Counted from the first letter of the stretch, positions 44,301 to 53,778 are shown. The stretch is DNA of 64,000 bases from Cordia subcordata (GCA_028554755.1 JAPTOF010000021.1:5805001-5869000), one strand, 5' to 3'. Made by a program: numbers and translations. Notes: generated by a model from the letters alone, not told the origin.

Positions 44301-47236
44301 GTAAGGTTTCAAACTCTTTTAAGTTGAATTTCTTTCAGCATTTTAAAGTGGATGGTATTGTTGGGAGGAGGTTTTTAATGAAGGGGATGCTTATTGGAAA
44401 TGCTATTTAATTGGTCAATTCTTGGACAGAGCTCCACCTTTCTTCCTCATTTTGGAAATGGTTGATATCCATTGGATATGGAAATGTGGAAAACAAATCG
44501 CCTGAAAATGGTATGTTTATCTTCAAGTTTGAGAAGATGATGTCTTGTGATCAAGTGATGCAACAACTTTGGCATATGAATCACCAGCCTCTCTATTGCT
44601 TAGGAGCTGGGATGCAAATGCTCAATTGTTAAATTTCGGTTGGGAAAAAGTGCCTTCATGGTTGAAGCTTAGGAATGTGCCATGCTCACTTGTAACTAGA
44701 TGAGGCCTAAGCTACTTTGCTAGTACCAAAGGGGCTTCTTTCAAATGGATAAATTCATGGGATCTAGAACTTCTGTGGGTTTTGCAAGAGTTTGTATTGA
44801 AATGGACCTATCTAAAGAGTTGCTGGGATTCCTCATGTGAGATTGAGAAATGGAGAATGGGTAAGAGTGGGGAAGGAATATGTGGAGGCCTCTCGTTTGT
44901 CCTTATTGCAAGGTTGTTGGACATTCCTCAACCTCATACCTCAATATGAATCATGACGATGCTCCTAGGCCCTTCAACCGCAACAAAAAAAAATTCATGA
45001 TGAGGCAATGAGCACAAATCTGAATGGAAGAATGTCAAGAATAAAAGGATGTGGAAGAGAACTCATCTGCCATTCAAGCCCCAATTTCAATTGTAGCTCT
45101 AGCTCCAAATGTTGCCCAAGCTCAAAATGTGGTTCATGCACCAAAACCATCAACAACTAGTGGCTCCAATGAGGGCAGTCATTTTTGCAATTTTTAACTT
45201 AAAGGGATGTCATCTACTATAGCAAATGAAGAGGATCTGATGGTGGTCAATAATGATATCATGGAAGATCAAGTGGATGAAGTAAAGAATGAAAATTCGG
45301 CTGAGGTGGATTGTCCCCTTACAATATATGGTTAGCTACCTAACATGGTACATCATTGGATTGGGATTTGGTGACCATTAGTTATAGCAAGAGGGATTCC
45401 TCTCCAGGCTTGCTTGCTTCACCCCCACCTTGCATGTAGCTGTTTCTTTGGTGTTGTTGTTGCATTGTATTTGGTTTGTTTTGAATTTCTCTTGTTATGG
45501 GTTTTGCGCTTTTTATATGTATTCCCTCTTTTCTAGCCTTTGCTACAATAGTCATTCTTTCGTGGGGTAGATTGCGAATTGTGATATACTGGTCGGTTGA
45601 CTTTTCGCGTTAATAAAAACATACTAAATTTGCAAAAATATAAAAATAAAGAAACAAAAATGATGGATCACTAACAAGGCCCCTAAATGACTGGTCATAA
45701 GGCCTGCCTCTTTTCCCCCCAATGTGTCACTTGTTCATCCCTCTCTCATGATCTCCCCCTTCCTGGCTGCTTTCACTCATGTCTATAGCCAGTTTCTAAG
45801 ACGAGATCGGTGCTCTCTCTCTCTCTCACACATACACAAAATTATGGTATTGATTTAATGTCTTATTGGCTGCGGAGCCTTTTGGTGGTGGTTGGATTCA
45901 AATGCACAGTAATGCCACATGCATTTACAGTAGTCACTCTAATAAATGGTATGTTTGTCAAGATGAATTAAATGAAACTGTTGCTTACTCTTTTTCCTTC
46001 TCCTGCCAATTATAGGATGAGAATTGTACGAAGATAATGTGCATTGAATTGGTTGCTAACCGCTTCTTGCGGAAGGTAAGTACTCTACATCTTTGTGAGA
46101 ATTCTGGAATATTGTCTAAAATACCTCTGGTTGTCATTGCGTGTACTCAAATTATCCTTCTAAGGATTTAGGCTATGGCCGCTGTTCTACTGAACAGTTT
46201 ATTGACTTACAGGTAGTGGCAGATACCGTGGTGCAGTGGCTGGATGCACCTCCTACTGAGCTCACAAAAACCTTTAAGAAATTCTAAATTATATTTAATT
46301 CAAAAAATCAATTAGCCTTTAGTGGGATAAAATACTTTTTGTATGATTGTTAAATACTTGTGTTTGCACTACATTCAGAGTCTTTAACTCTCCGACACGT
46401 ATAGGGTATTGCGGCTCAACAATTGGACTCTTTTTTTTTTTTTTTTTAACTTTATTTTTCCTTACCCTCCTATCTTTCTTTTTCTTTTCTTGTTTTCTTA
46501 AAAGAATCTTAATCTTTTCGTTTCCTTTCTCTTGTTTTGTCATGAGTTAAATATTAAGATACGATAACGATAATTAAGATCTTAGAGGGATGCCGTGTCC
46601 CCATATTTAAGTCCACAATTATGATACATATTGATTGAGTCTCAAAGTCCTCTACTTTGACAATTTCTATATCCCACACTCGGATTTGTATCCATGTCCA
46701 ATCACTCTTGTTTGAGTCTAAGTAACATAAGCCTCATTCCACTTTCAGATGCTTTTTCATGTATGGTTTGAAGCATCATGATAAAATGAATTACCGTATC
46801 CCACTGGAATGGTTCTTTGAGTTCTGTTTTCATTTACATATATTTTGTGAATCTTCTGGAGCTCTGTTGTTAGTTAGAATATATTTTTATGAATTTCTGC
46901 TGCTCGACTAAATGAACTCTATCAAGCTAGGACCTCTTATATTGGATTTCTTGATTTGTTATGGAAGCCAGTTGTTGCAGCTTGCCCTATAATAAGAGCT
47001 TAGGCTTTTTTGAGTTTTGACACTTTTTCTTGGCTTTCCCTGCTTGTCAGATGGTGCGAGTTCTTGTTGCGACTGCAATTCGGGAAGCAGCTGCTGGGGC
47101 CGAAGAGGATGGATTACTAAAGCTGATGGATGCAACATGCAGACGTGCAACTGCTCCACCTGCACCCCCTGATGGCCTTTGCCTTGTTGATGTTGGGTAC
47201 ATGGATTATGATAAACGAAATTGCTTGATTGCTTGA
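29116..47236 (+). CDS. TruA-family tRNA pseudouridine synthase (nine exons)
   Basis: Predicted to isomerise uridine to pseudouridine in tRNA; TruA relatives act at positions 38-40 of the anticodon arm, but the plant substrate is not shown here. Exons: 29116-29312, 30203-30308, 33454-33650, 33896-34041, 35903-35994, 36167-36501, 37161-37224, 46016-46075, 47051-47236. All introns are GT-AG and the phases join to 1383 nt, 460 residues plus stop. Landmarks: RWARVTFKIDLSYHG and FDGWQKQP (about 136-160); AGRTDKGV with the catalytic Asp at 203; SREFHPNFSAKWRRYLY (248-264); NRFLRK-MVR (394-402). An N-terminal extension of about 130 residues precedes the catalytic fold. Residues 1-27 are Arg/Ser-rich without acidic residues, so organelle targeting is possible; Met27 or Met28 would give a form without it. 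Introns 2 and 7 carry transposons. The splice model is by eye; exons 1-2 are the least certain. Confidence 0.85.
30203..30308 (+). CDS. Pseudouridine synthase exon 2
   Basis: Acceptor TTTGCAG, donor GTAAGT. Encodes ECFEFMYARPWQKVNDFY and LSLLGLFGKE, joining exon 1 through a split Lys codon. I recall similar sequence in plant members of the family; it lies outside the catalytic core. Confidence 0.7.
30545..32150 (-). mobile_element. hAT-type transposon remnant in intron 2
   Basis: The ends are rich in inverted GGGACGG/CCCGTCCC words (30560-30720 and 32020-32130), the style of plant hAT termini starting TAGGGCTAAGCAT. Between them lies a minus-strand transposase fragment. A direct repeat of about 75 bp (31330-31405 and 31738-31830) also lies inside. 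Exact termini and an 8-bp duplication were not fixed. Confidence 0.55.
31070..31270 (-). pseudogene. hAT transposase C-terminal fragment
   Basis: The minus-strand frame reads EDLDIDACITGGRTLDQFKS, SSLTPTTTKLLINCQDWLRQ, then VERTLEELKTFES before a GT donor. The order GGR-LD-FRSSLTP-AL-C-QDWLR is the hAT dimerisation region of RICESLEEPER-like transposases. Only this short piece survives. Confidence 0.7.
33454..33650 (+). CDS. Pseudouridine synthase exon 3
   Basis: A long poly-T tract precedes acceptor ATTATGGAG; starting at AAAGTTCC keeps phase 0 with exon 2. An alternative reading starts translation at the ATG at 33448. Encodes an acidic linker, then RWARVTFKIDLSYHG and GWQKQPSLNTVQ, the first conserved TruA block. 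Donor GTATGT. Confidence 0.85.
33896..34041 (+). CDS. Pseudouridine synthase exon 4 (catalytic Asp)
   Basis: Acceptor TTACAG, donor GTATGT at 34042, leaving a split Tyr codon. Encodes LVEQSLGRFIDD and CAVVAGRTDKGVSAFKQVVSF. The Asp of GRTDKGV is the family's catalytic nucleophile. Confidence 0.9.
34042..35902 (+). other. Intron 4 of the pseudouridine synthase gene
   Basis: GT-AG intron of 1861 bp. It holds only short stop-limited frames and no recognisable mobile element. Confidence 0.7.
35903..35994 (+). CDS. Pseudouridine synthase exon 5
   Basis: Acceptor ATATATAG, donor GTAATC. Encodes TWRKDVRAQDIKHAINVAAP and GKIGALSVNK, completing the conserved SFYTW junction with exon 4. Confidence 0.9.
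36167..36501 (+). CDS. Pseudouridine synthase exon 6
   Basis: Acceptor AATTATAG, donor GTAAGA. Encodes VSREFHPNFSAKWRRYLYIF, then an insertion rich in Asn/Lys/Glu, and VNQLLRQLEGKLLSYKMFA. The FHPNFSAKWRRY block corresponds to the RNA-binding core of TruA enzymes. The insert is longer than in bacterial TruA. Confidence 0.9.
37161..37224 (+). CDS. Pseudouridine synthase exon 7
   Basis: Acceptor TTGTTGCAG, donor GTCTCT, which is weak. Encodes GPPTECFVFHARAAEASLSA. It precedes the 8.8-kb intron, so the weak donor is worth noting for splicing efficiency. Confidence 0.85.
37225..38951 (+). other. Left part of intron 7; possible LINE 5' portion
   Basis: No intact gene. From about 37680 the composition changes, and from about 38160 there are Ser/Pro-rich short frames like the N-terminal region of a plant LINE ORF1. 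Since sequence right of the copia insertion (from 44072) is LINE ORF1, this part may be the same LINE upstream of the break. Confidence 0.35.
38952..39122 (-). repeat. 3' LTR of the intron-7 copia
   Basis: TGTTAAAAAGCAAGAGAC to ...CTCATACTTAACA, pairing base for base in length with 43901-44071. Confidence 0.9.
39123..39134 (-). other. Polypurine tract of the intron-7 copia
   Basis: CTCCCCCTAAAG on the plus strand is CTTTAGGGGGAG on the element's strand, directly before its 3' LTR. Confidence 0.8.
39214..41832 (-). pseudogene. Copia pol: integrase, RT and RNase H, broken
   Basis: In element order: integrase with FVTFIDDYSRMTW and VLRSDNAKEY (41422-41832), a TAA at 41422, then the rest of integrase to about 40993; a variable linker; RT opening EMSALHHNGTWELVDLP and GCRWVYTVK (about 40490-40600), a frameshift, LDIKNAFLNGDIDEEVYM and LYGLKQS (about 40190-40330), and YVDDIV with the catalytic Asp pair at 40060-40071; RNase H with LDADWAGSPTDRRS, SSAESEYR and KHIEIDCHFVRQKL (39214-39597). 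At least two further stops separate RT from RNase H. Non-functional. Confidence 0.88.
41976..43353 (-). pseudogene. Copia gag and protease, broken
   Basis: The N-terminal part has KLNGKNYSSWSVVVNIWFLG, the gag start of plant copia elements. A frameshift near 43040 separates it from ADMELTDYYSRFYNSMIEFR and the rest of gag. An RG-rich linker precedes a zinc knuckle reading CSYYNKLGHVQESC, in which the second Cys has become Tyr. Protease follows with WILDSGTSDHIC (about 42225-42255), keeping the DSG active-site triad. Confidence 0.85.
43888..43900 (-). other. Primer-binding site, initiator tRNA-Met
   Basis: The reverse complement is TGGTATCAGAACC, directly adjacent to the 5' LTR. It matches the plant copia primer site TGGTATCAGAGC with one change. 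Confidence 0.9.
43901..44071 (-). repeat. 5' LTR of the intron-7 copia
   Basis: TGTTAACAAGGAAGAGAT to ...CTCATACTTAACA, followed by the GGGTT duplication. Confidence 0.9.
44072..45650 (+). pseudogene. LINE ORF1 fragment (DUF4283 plus zinc knuckle)
   Basis: Frames from about 44330 read NEGDAYWKCYLIGQFLDRAP, then NGMFIFKFEKMMSCDQV, MNHQPLYCLGAGMQ and WEKVPSWLKLRNVP (44380-44690): the order of the DUF4283 domain in ORF1 of plant L1-type LINEs. About 44893-44937 gives CPYCKVVGHSSTSY, a zinc knuckle whose last Cys is Tyr. The remainder to about 45650 looks like a 3' untranslated region ending in TTAATAAAAAC. No ORF2 reverse transcriptase is present, so it was internally deleted. Split from its 5' side by the copia. 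Confidence 0.75.
46016..46075 (+). CDS. Pseudouridine synthase exon 8
   Basis: Acceptor CAATTATAG, donor GTAAGT. Sixty bases encoding DENCTKIMCIELVANRFLRK, the C-terminal motif of the family. Confidence 0.9.
46076..47050 (+). other. Intron 8 of the pseudouridine synthase gene
   Basis: GT-AG intron of 975 bp with a T tract of nearly 20 bases near 46435 and a pyrimidine-rich stretch after it. No other feature seen. Confidence 0.7.
47051..47236 (+). CDS. Pseudouridine synthase exon 9
   Basis: Acceptor GCTTGTCAG. Encodes MVRVLVATAIREAAAG, then RRATAPPAPPDGLCLVDVGY and ends IA with TGA at 47234-47236. The APPxGLxLxxVxY ending is typical of TruA proteins. Confidence 0.9.
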   Translation: MVRVLVATAIREAAAGAEEDGLLKLMDATCRRATAPPAPPDGLCLVDVGYMDYDKRNCLIA

Positions 47237-47984
47237 GTTAGCAAATAGATGGTCAGAATGTAGTGTCATGTTTTTATTTTTTGACTAAATTCCCATAGAA
47301 ATTTTACTCATCAGAAGAATGGGATTTAGCATAAGCATGATTTCAGGAGACGTTCATATGTGAAAGAAATATTATTAGATTGCATAGAGTTGATGAATGT
47401 AGTGGCTTACCTACAACTCGCAGATTGCTGAAAAATGGCTGAAAAAGGAGACGCATTCGCTCTCTTTGCAACTATTACTGTACACCCTAAGCACTGTATA
47501 CCTGACCACCATTATACACCCTTTGGCGTATAAAGCGTATGTGGCTATTTAAAAACAAAAATTCATTAGTAACGACTTTTTACTTGGCTCGTTCTATTTC
47601 TCTCTCCTCTTCTTCTCATTCTTCTTATGTTCAATTGAAACCAAGTAATGTACCTCTTGAATTCGTTTTTTTTTTATTCCGTGTTATTTGATTTTGCCTT
47701 TTTTTCCTTCTTCTCCTCCATTTGTTCTATCAATTTTAGGTATTGTTTTCTAATTTTTTTCCTGTTGCTTCTTCCTTTATTCTGTTTATTGTTGGCATTT
47801 TGTCAATTCTTATGAATTTAGGTTTTTTAGAGTTCTGTGTGTTGTTGTGAAGGTTATGTAAGAATTTTTACTTGTTTGTTCTTGCTAATTATGTACTGTT
47901 GCTATGAATTTTGCATTTGTTTTGTGCGATTAACATAAGTTTTTTGTGCTTGTGAATTTTTGGTTGGTTGGTGATTATTAGTAT

Positions 47985-49540
47985 TGAAATTTTTATTTTA
48001 GAAGATGAGTGTTATTGAAGATTAATTTTTGATTGAGAATGATGTTGAATTTGAATGTGAAGAAGATGGAGTATCACTTGATACTTCAATTGGTTGTAGT
48101 AGTTGAGGTAACCAGTTTACTTAGTGTTATTCTTTCAATTTTTTGTGTTTGTTTTTTTTTTTCTCAGTTTATTCAGTATTGTGATTGGATTTTGGTTAGT
48201 ATTGATTATAATTGATATCTTATATGATGTATTTGTACATAATTTCTAATAAATGTACACAGTAGAAAGTTGTATGTTAGAAATATGATGAGTGGTTTTT
48301 TTTAGATTTTTGAAAAGCAGTGTCAGTATTGTAAACATAAAGCTTAATGCTTGTGAACCTGTAGTTTGTGTTTTGTGAACATTTTAGTTATGAAGGGTGA
48401 ACATATTGTGAACATTTTTAACGAGTGTTCACAAGAGAAAAGTTGTATGTTTAGAATATGATGAGTGGTTTTTTTAGATTTTTGGAGGTTGTCAAATTTG
48501 TTTCAATGGATTTATGGTAGTGTTATTATTGTGAATTTGTTATCTCGTTTTGTGAACGTTTTATGTATAATTTGTGAAAAAGTTGTTTGTTAGTGTAGTT
48601 GTGAAAGGCGATTTAGTATTGTAAATATAAAGTTTAATACTTGTGAATGTGTAGTTTATTTCTATGAGCAATTAGTTATGAAATGTGAACATACTGTGAA
48701 CATTTGTAATCAATGTTAATGGAGAAAAGTTGTGTGTTCAGAATATGATGAGTGGTTCTCTTAGATTTTTGAAGATTGTTAAATTTGTTTTGATGGATTT
48801 GTGGCAGTTTTATTATTGTGAATATGTTATTTCATTTTGTGAACTTTTTAGTTATAATTTGTGAACAAGTTGTTTGTTAGTGGTGTTGTGAAAGGCAATG
48901 TCAGTATTGTGAACATGAAGTTTAATGATCGTGAACATGTAATTTGTGTTTTGTAACCATTTTAGTTATGAAGTGTGAACGTACTGCGAAGCAACTTTTT
49001 GATGTTATATAAATGATTAGTTGACGTTTAGGATGCTAACGTCTCAAATCTTCTTGGTATGAAGGTTGAGGAGTCTGATGCTTCTGGGTTATATAATGGT
49101 TATGCCTATTCTATTGGGTTTAGTGTTGGGAAGGGGAGGAAGAGATTTAACAAGAGAGGTGTTGAGTTGTGTTGTATTGAGTATTTATGCTATATGTCAA
49201 GGTTGAAGAGGGATAAAGGCTTTATGGGGGAGAGCTTATATGAAAGTTGATTATAGAACTGGTTGTAAAGCGAGAATAATTTTTAGAATTTTTGAATATG
49301 GTTGTTGGGGGGTTGTGAAGCATGATCGTGCTATGGTTAGTTGTGATAAATTCCATTTGTTGCATTCACATGAAAACTTGAATGCATGAAATGTTGAAGT
49401 ATTAGAAAATTCTAAAAAAGTTGGTGTTGAGATTACTAATGGTTTTAGGACTATGGTTAAGGAAATCGGTGGTGTGGATAGGCTTCTTTATTTCAAAAGG
49501 GATGTGTATAATGTTCTAACTTCAAGTAATTGAAAATATC
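47985..49540 (+). pseudogene. FAR1/FHY3-related sequence, decayed
   Basis: From 48018 an acidic frame reads ENDVEFECEEDGVSLDTSIG. After a gap of about 900 bases with intron-like composition, 49059-49250 encodes VEESDASGLYNGYAYSIGFS, GKGRKRFNKRGVELCCIEYL; a one-base shift leads into DYRTGCKARIIF, WGVVKHDRAM, and FHLLHSHEN. This is the order of the FAR1 DNA-binding domain (A-x-x-x-YN-YA-x-x-GFSV, CR-C, TGCKA, HNH). Later frames resemble the start of the MULE transposase-like region. Stops and shifts throughout. It could be a decayed FAR1-type host gene or a Mutator-type transposase. Confidence 0.65.
48240..49000 (+). repeat. Tandem repeats of about 285 bp
   Basis: The phrase AAAAGTTGTATGTTTAGAAT with GATGAGTGG occurs at about 48264, 48440 and 48725. 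The last two are about 285 bases apart and the first unit is shortened. Shared internal phrases include GTGAACATTTTAGTTATGAA and AAGTTGTTTGTTAGTG. The array occupies the presumed intron of the FAR1-related sequence. Confidence 0.7.
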
Positions 49541-50150
49541 TTGACGGTGGCAATTGCAAGATATTGATTTCAATATTTTGAGATTGATTAATGAGTGAGG
49601 AGAATTTTTTTTTTTTTTTTTTTAATAATTTCAAATTGAATTGTCAAGGAACCATGGTTATTTTCTTTTCTAGAGACGGTTAGATGAAATATGATTATCT
49701 GTTATTTGGTAATGTTTGTATTTTTTAGTGTGTGTTGGCGCGTCTGGTCCATTGTTGGCCATCGGCCTTTCACTTTTGTTTTGGGGGGAGGGGGGGGCTC
49801 TAGAGTAGGGTTGGGTATAGGGCAGGAGGTTAGGTATGGTAGTAAGGGGGTTGGGGAGGGGTTACGTGGTGTTTGGGAGGGGTTAGGGCCAAAATATGTG
49901 TGTGGCCGGTGTGCTAGGGGTGACGACAACACCGTCAGTGGTGGTGGGGGCGGTGGGTTTGTTTTATTTCTTGTCCTCTTTGCTATGGTGTGGTTGAATG
50001 GTTGGTTTTTGTGCTCGTCTTCTTCTTCATGGTTGTTCGTGAAGTATGTTGTGAATATTTGTGGTGGTTGTGGTGGTGATTATGGTGGAAGATAGCAGTG
50101 GTGTGGTGATGTTGTCTTGAGGAAGGAGGGAAGAATGAAATAATGAAAAA
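49541..50150. other. G-rich stretch without a gene
   Basis: 49785-49970 is strongly G-rich on the plus strand, with runs such as GGGGGTTGGGGAGGGG (about 49846). A 134-codon frame crosses it, but its Gly/Val composition follows from the base skew and no domain is seen. Confidence 0.45.
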
Positions 50151-51836
50151 GTTAGGGTTTGTCTAACATATAAGCTTATTCAAAATAGACCCTTATGTCT
50201 TAGTCGTGGGTACGCCTAAGCTTCTAGTGCCATTTTTTGCTAGAAAACACCATAAAAATGTTTGATTGTTCTATAGCAATTGTCTCCTGTCAACATCAAA
50301 GCACTCCAAGGACATCATCAAACAACAATTAGGGCTCCAAAGGTAGAAGATAACCAAAACTAAATTAAAAATTCCTAGAAAACAAGAAAAAATTGCAAAA
50401 ATAAACAATTAACAAAAACACTTAGGAAAGTTAAAATTGAAATTCCTAAGCACGTGGGTTGCCTTGTACAAATGCCTTTGTTTACATTGTTGACTCAACG
50501 TTGCTAATTCATCTAAGCTTTATTCAGAGGCTTCTTTGGCTACTTGGTTCTCCTAGTTCTTGGTACTTGCTCTCATTTCCTGTTGAAATTGTTGAGTGTT
50601 AATGGCAAGAGATTTTGCAATATCTTTAAGAGAAGTACCTGGATTTGAGGAAGTAGGCCGTTGTGGTGGGTCTGATTGTGGCTGAAAGTATTGTGGATTT
50701 GGTAGATTAAAATTATGTGACTTTGCTCCATAGCTAAAATTCAGATGGTCCTTTCAACTGGGATTGTAGCACTTGAATAAGGGCCACATTTTCTTTGTGG
50801 TGGATCGAAAAATCCTCCAATGACATTAGCATTTTATGGATCCTCTTCTTAGAGCATGGGATACATATCAGTTGGGTATCTCGCCATGGCACAAATTCCA
50901 CATGTCTTAAGTGTAGGAACGCCACCTGCAACCTAACTTTGCACGAGAGAAGTTGATTGAGTAATTTTTGAATCAAGAGAAGAAACACTTACCTCAATCA
51001 CCCTCTTTGAAGGCTCTTGTTTGTTCCCAAATTGTAGTGAATTCGTGGCCATGATGAAAATTAATCTCTAGCTTCTCAAGGTATTTTGTTCATGATTGCG
51101 CCTCCACTAGTAGCATCCATCATCCTTCTCTCAATGGGAATCAAACCTTCATAAAAATATTAGATAAGAGATTGCTTAGATATTCCATGTGGGAGAAACT
51201 TGCACACAATCTCTTGAATCTCTCCCAATATTCATAAAGAGACTCGGCATCCTTTACTTGATAGCTCAAATTTTCCTTCTAATTATGACAGCTATAGAAG
51301 CTGGAAAAATTTGTTAAGGAAAATCCTTGCCATCTCGCCCCAAGTAGTGATGGAGTTGGTTGGAAGATAAAATAATCACTTCTTTGCCACATCCACCAAG
51401 AAGAACGGGAAAGCTCTCAATTTGATTTGATCCTTCGTAACTCTATTAGGCCTCGTACTTGAACAAACCACATGGAACTCCTTAAGATGTTCATGGGGAT
51501 CTTCATTCTCCAAATCACGGGAAGTGGGCAAAAGATGAATTAGTTCGGATTTTAACTCAAAAAATCCGCATTTAGCTCCAGATAATTGATGCAAAGAAGT
51601 TGCTGATTTAAAATGGCATCAGCCAATTCACGCAAGGTTTATCCTCTTTGGCCATCTTTTCTTCTTTTCTGGACTCGCTAGATCATTCGAATTGAAGCTT
51701 GTGATGCTCCTGCTTGCTTTTCTAATTGTTTTCACGACCTTGTTTTTCTTTTTTTCAAGCTTTTTGCGGTTAGATCGTATTGTAATTGACTTGTACAATG
51801 GAACCTGGTCATAAAAACAACAAAAATCAGCACTAA
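50151..51836 (-). pseudogene. Ty3/gypsy gag, minus strand, decayed
   Basis: Frames on the minus strand: GVTKDQIKLRAFPF-type gag core reading HLLPTSRDLENEDPHEHLKE and TKDQIKLRAFPFFLVDVAKK (51376-51594), then pieces with LYEYWERFKRLCASF (about 51190-51250) and a zinc knuckle reading CGICAMARYPTDMYP (50860-50905), in which His and the last Cys are Tyr. A Gln/Pro-rich tail follows. The element stops near 50150 without protease or pol. The 5' end is fixed by the primer site and LTR edge to its right. Confidence 0.75.
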
Positions 51837-51853
51837 TCCCCACGACGACACCA
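51837..51853 (-). other. Primer-binding site of the minus-strand gypsy element
   Basis: Reverse complement TGGTGTCGTCGTGGGGA resembles the tRNA-Asp site. Its LTR edge lies five bases away at 51859. Confidence 0.65.
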
Positions 51854-51858
51854 AAATT

Positions 51859-51868
51859 TGATGGGCGT
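51859..51868 (-). repeat. Edge of the minus-strand gypsy 5' LTR, cut by the Athila-like insertion
   Basis: TGATGGGCGT is the terminal 10 bp of the LTR. The last five bases, GGCGT, form the target duplication with GGTGT at 63153-63157, after which the LTR continues (TTAAAACCACTA). Confidence 0.65.
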
Positions 51869-52469
51869 TGATGTGGGTGTTTTTGGAGCGTTAATTACAT
51901 GATTTGAAGTGTGTTTGAGCGAGTATTTTGGTGCTAATTTTGTCTCTTTCGAGTTTCTGAGTGTTCATTGATTCTCATTAAGTGTTTGTGTGTGGTGTGT
52001 CATTTTTTCTATTTTTTAATTTTATTTATTTTTTATTTATTTCTTTTCTTTAGTAATTATGATTAATTAAGCATTAGGTAATAAAATTAATTAGTAATTT
52101 GGTTTCGGTAGTTAAATTAAATTAGTAGTTAGGCTTAATTAAGATTCATTAAATAGGTTACGACATTATAAGGTTAGAATTTATTTATTTAGTATAAGGA
52201 TTTTTTTTAGATTAATTAATAATTAGTTAGAATAATTATAGGTTAGTTATTTAGTAAAAAAAAATAGAAGAAAAAAATAATAATGACCATGTATATATTA
52301 TACATTATATATTATATATATTATATTGTATATACTTTCATATAACATAAACACACACACGCACAGTACACCTTATAAACTTATATGTAATATACTATTA
52401 TTATTATTATAATAATATATTCCAACCCCCAGCCCCACTTCTTTGACCAAAAAGAAAACCTAAACCCCA

Positions 52470-52534
<65 letters not shown>

Positions 52535-53778
52535 GTAGAAAGCAAAAAGGGGAGGGGGGGGGGAAGAGGAAGCAACAGCTGTACAGAGAGGAGAAAATCT
52601 CAGCTTCTTTCTCAGGCCAAGAAAAGAAAATTAGAAAAAAATAAAAAAATTCTAAAAAAATATCTTTTGTTTTCTTTTTATTTTCTTTACTTTTATCTTT
52701 ATTTGGAGTTAATTTGGGGCTGTTTTCTGTAGGATTTTTGGGATTAATTTGGAGCAACTATTGGAAAAAAAATCTTGGAGAAGAAGACGGATTTGCGCGA
52801 AATTGAAATAAGAAGAGGTTCTAAGCTTGAGATTTAATTTCTTGGACATGGAATTGATTTTTTTTTAGATTAAATTTTAGTTTGATACTCTATTTTAACA
52901 TGTTGAGCTAAATTTACTTTAGGGTTGATTACTATATCTATTATGAGTTAAAGATTGTAAGACTTGTTTTGGGATATTTTGATGGTTTGAATACATGTTT
53001 TATTATTATTTTTTAATTGTTTAATGGTGATTGTTGGGCATGTCTATGTGTTTAATTAATTGCCTCAATGAGGAAACATGTATTACTATGTTCTTAATTT
53101 TTTGTATCTGCTTATCCGGTATTGACTGATTGTGCTTGATTTTATAATTAGGTTTAATGTGTGGTCTTTAGGATGAAATAAAACTAATAGGTCACCCATT
53201 ACACTTAGTTGAAATTAGGTGAATTAGGCCTGAGCTTGAAACACAGTTAACGGTTTAAATTCTAGGTTGGTGTATTAATCACGCCAATCTAGAAGTCTTA
53301 ATCACTTAGCCGTAAAACCCTAATTAATAAAGACAAGGCTATACTCTAAGTAGAATTCGCTTAGGGATAGAATTGCACCGAGAATTAGGGATAATACGGT
53401 TAGTGAGTTTGGACCTCTAAAAGAAGCTATTAAAGCCATCAAAATACTCAAAGCAAGAATAAAATCTCAATCCCATAATGGAGTAGTAATCGCCCTAATC
53501 TATCTCTATTGATTTAATCACTCCCTCTCTAGTTGGTTGTCTTTTTATTGCACATATTAGTTTAGGTAGTTTAATTTTGTCTTTAATTCAGAGTTCCCTT
53601 CAATTCAAAATTAAAAAAAAAAATTCAAAAAAAAATTCGGTTATACTCGTAGTTAATCTAGGACACATAAGATTTAAAAATCATAGTTAGAGGCCTCCAT
53701 GAGGAGACGATACCCGCACTCTTGCACACACTACACTACTTTCGATCTGTGCACTTGCGGGTTTTTAACATAACATCA
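51869..53778 (+). repeat. 5' LTR of the Athila-like element
   Basis: TGATGTGGGTGTTTTTGG to ...TAACATCA, 1910 bp. Most of the 70-bp excess over the 3' LTR is a TA tract. The CTCC-ATGA-GGAG hairpin lies near 53694-53705. Confidence 0.88.
52474..52530. repeat. (TA)n microsatellite in the 5' LTR
   Basis: 57 bases of uninterrupted TA. The matching place in the 3' LTR (61917-61927) has 11 bases. Confidence 0.95.

Noticed and set aside
49691..50095. 134-codon Gly/Val-rich open frame
   Set aside because: It lies on a G-rich, stop-poor stretch; its composition follows from the base skew and no domain or splice context supports it.
49691..51858. Mutator TIR pair around the FAR1-related sequence
   Set aside because: I looked for inverted ends between 47240 and 50200 and found no convincing pair or 9-bp duplication.
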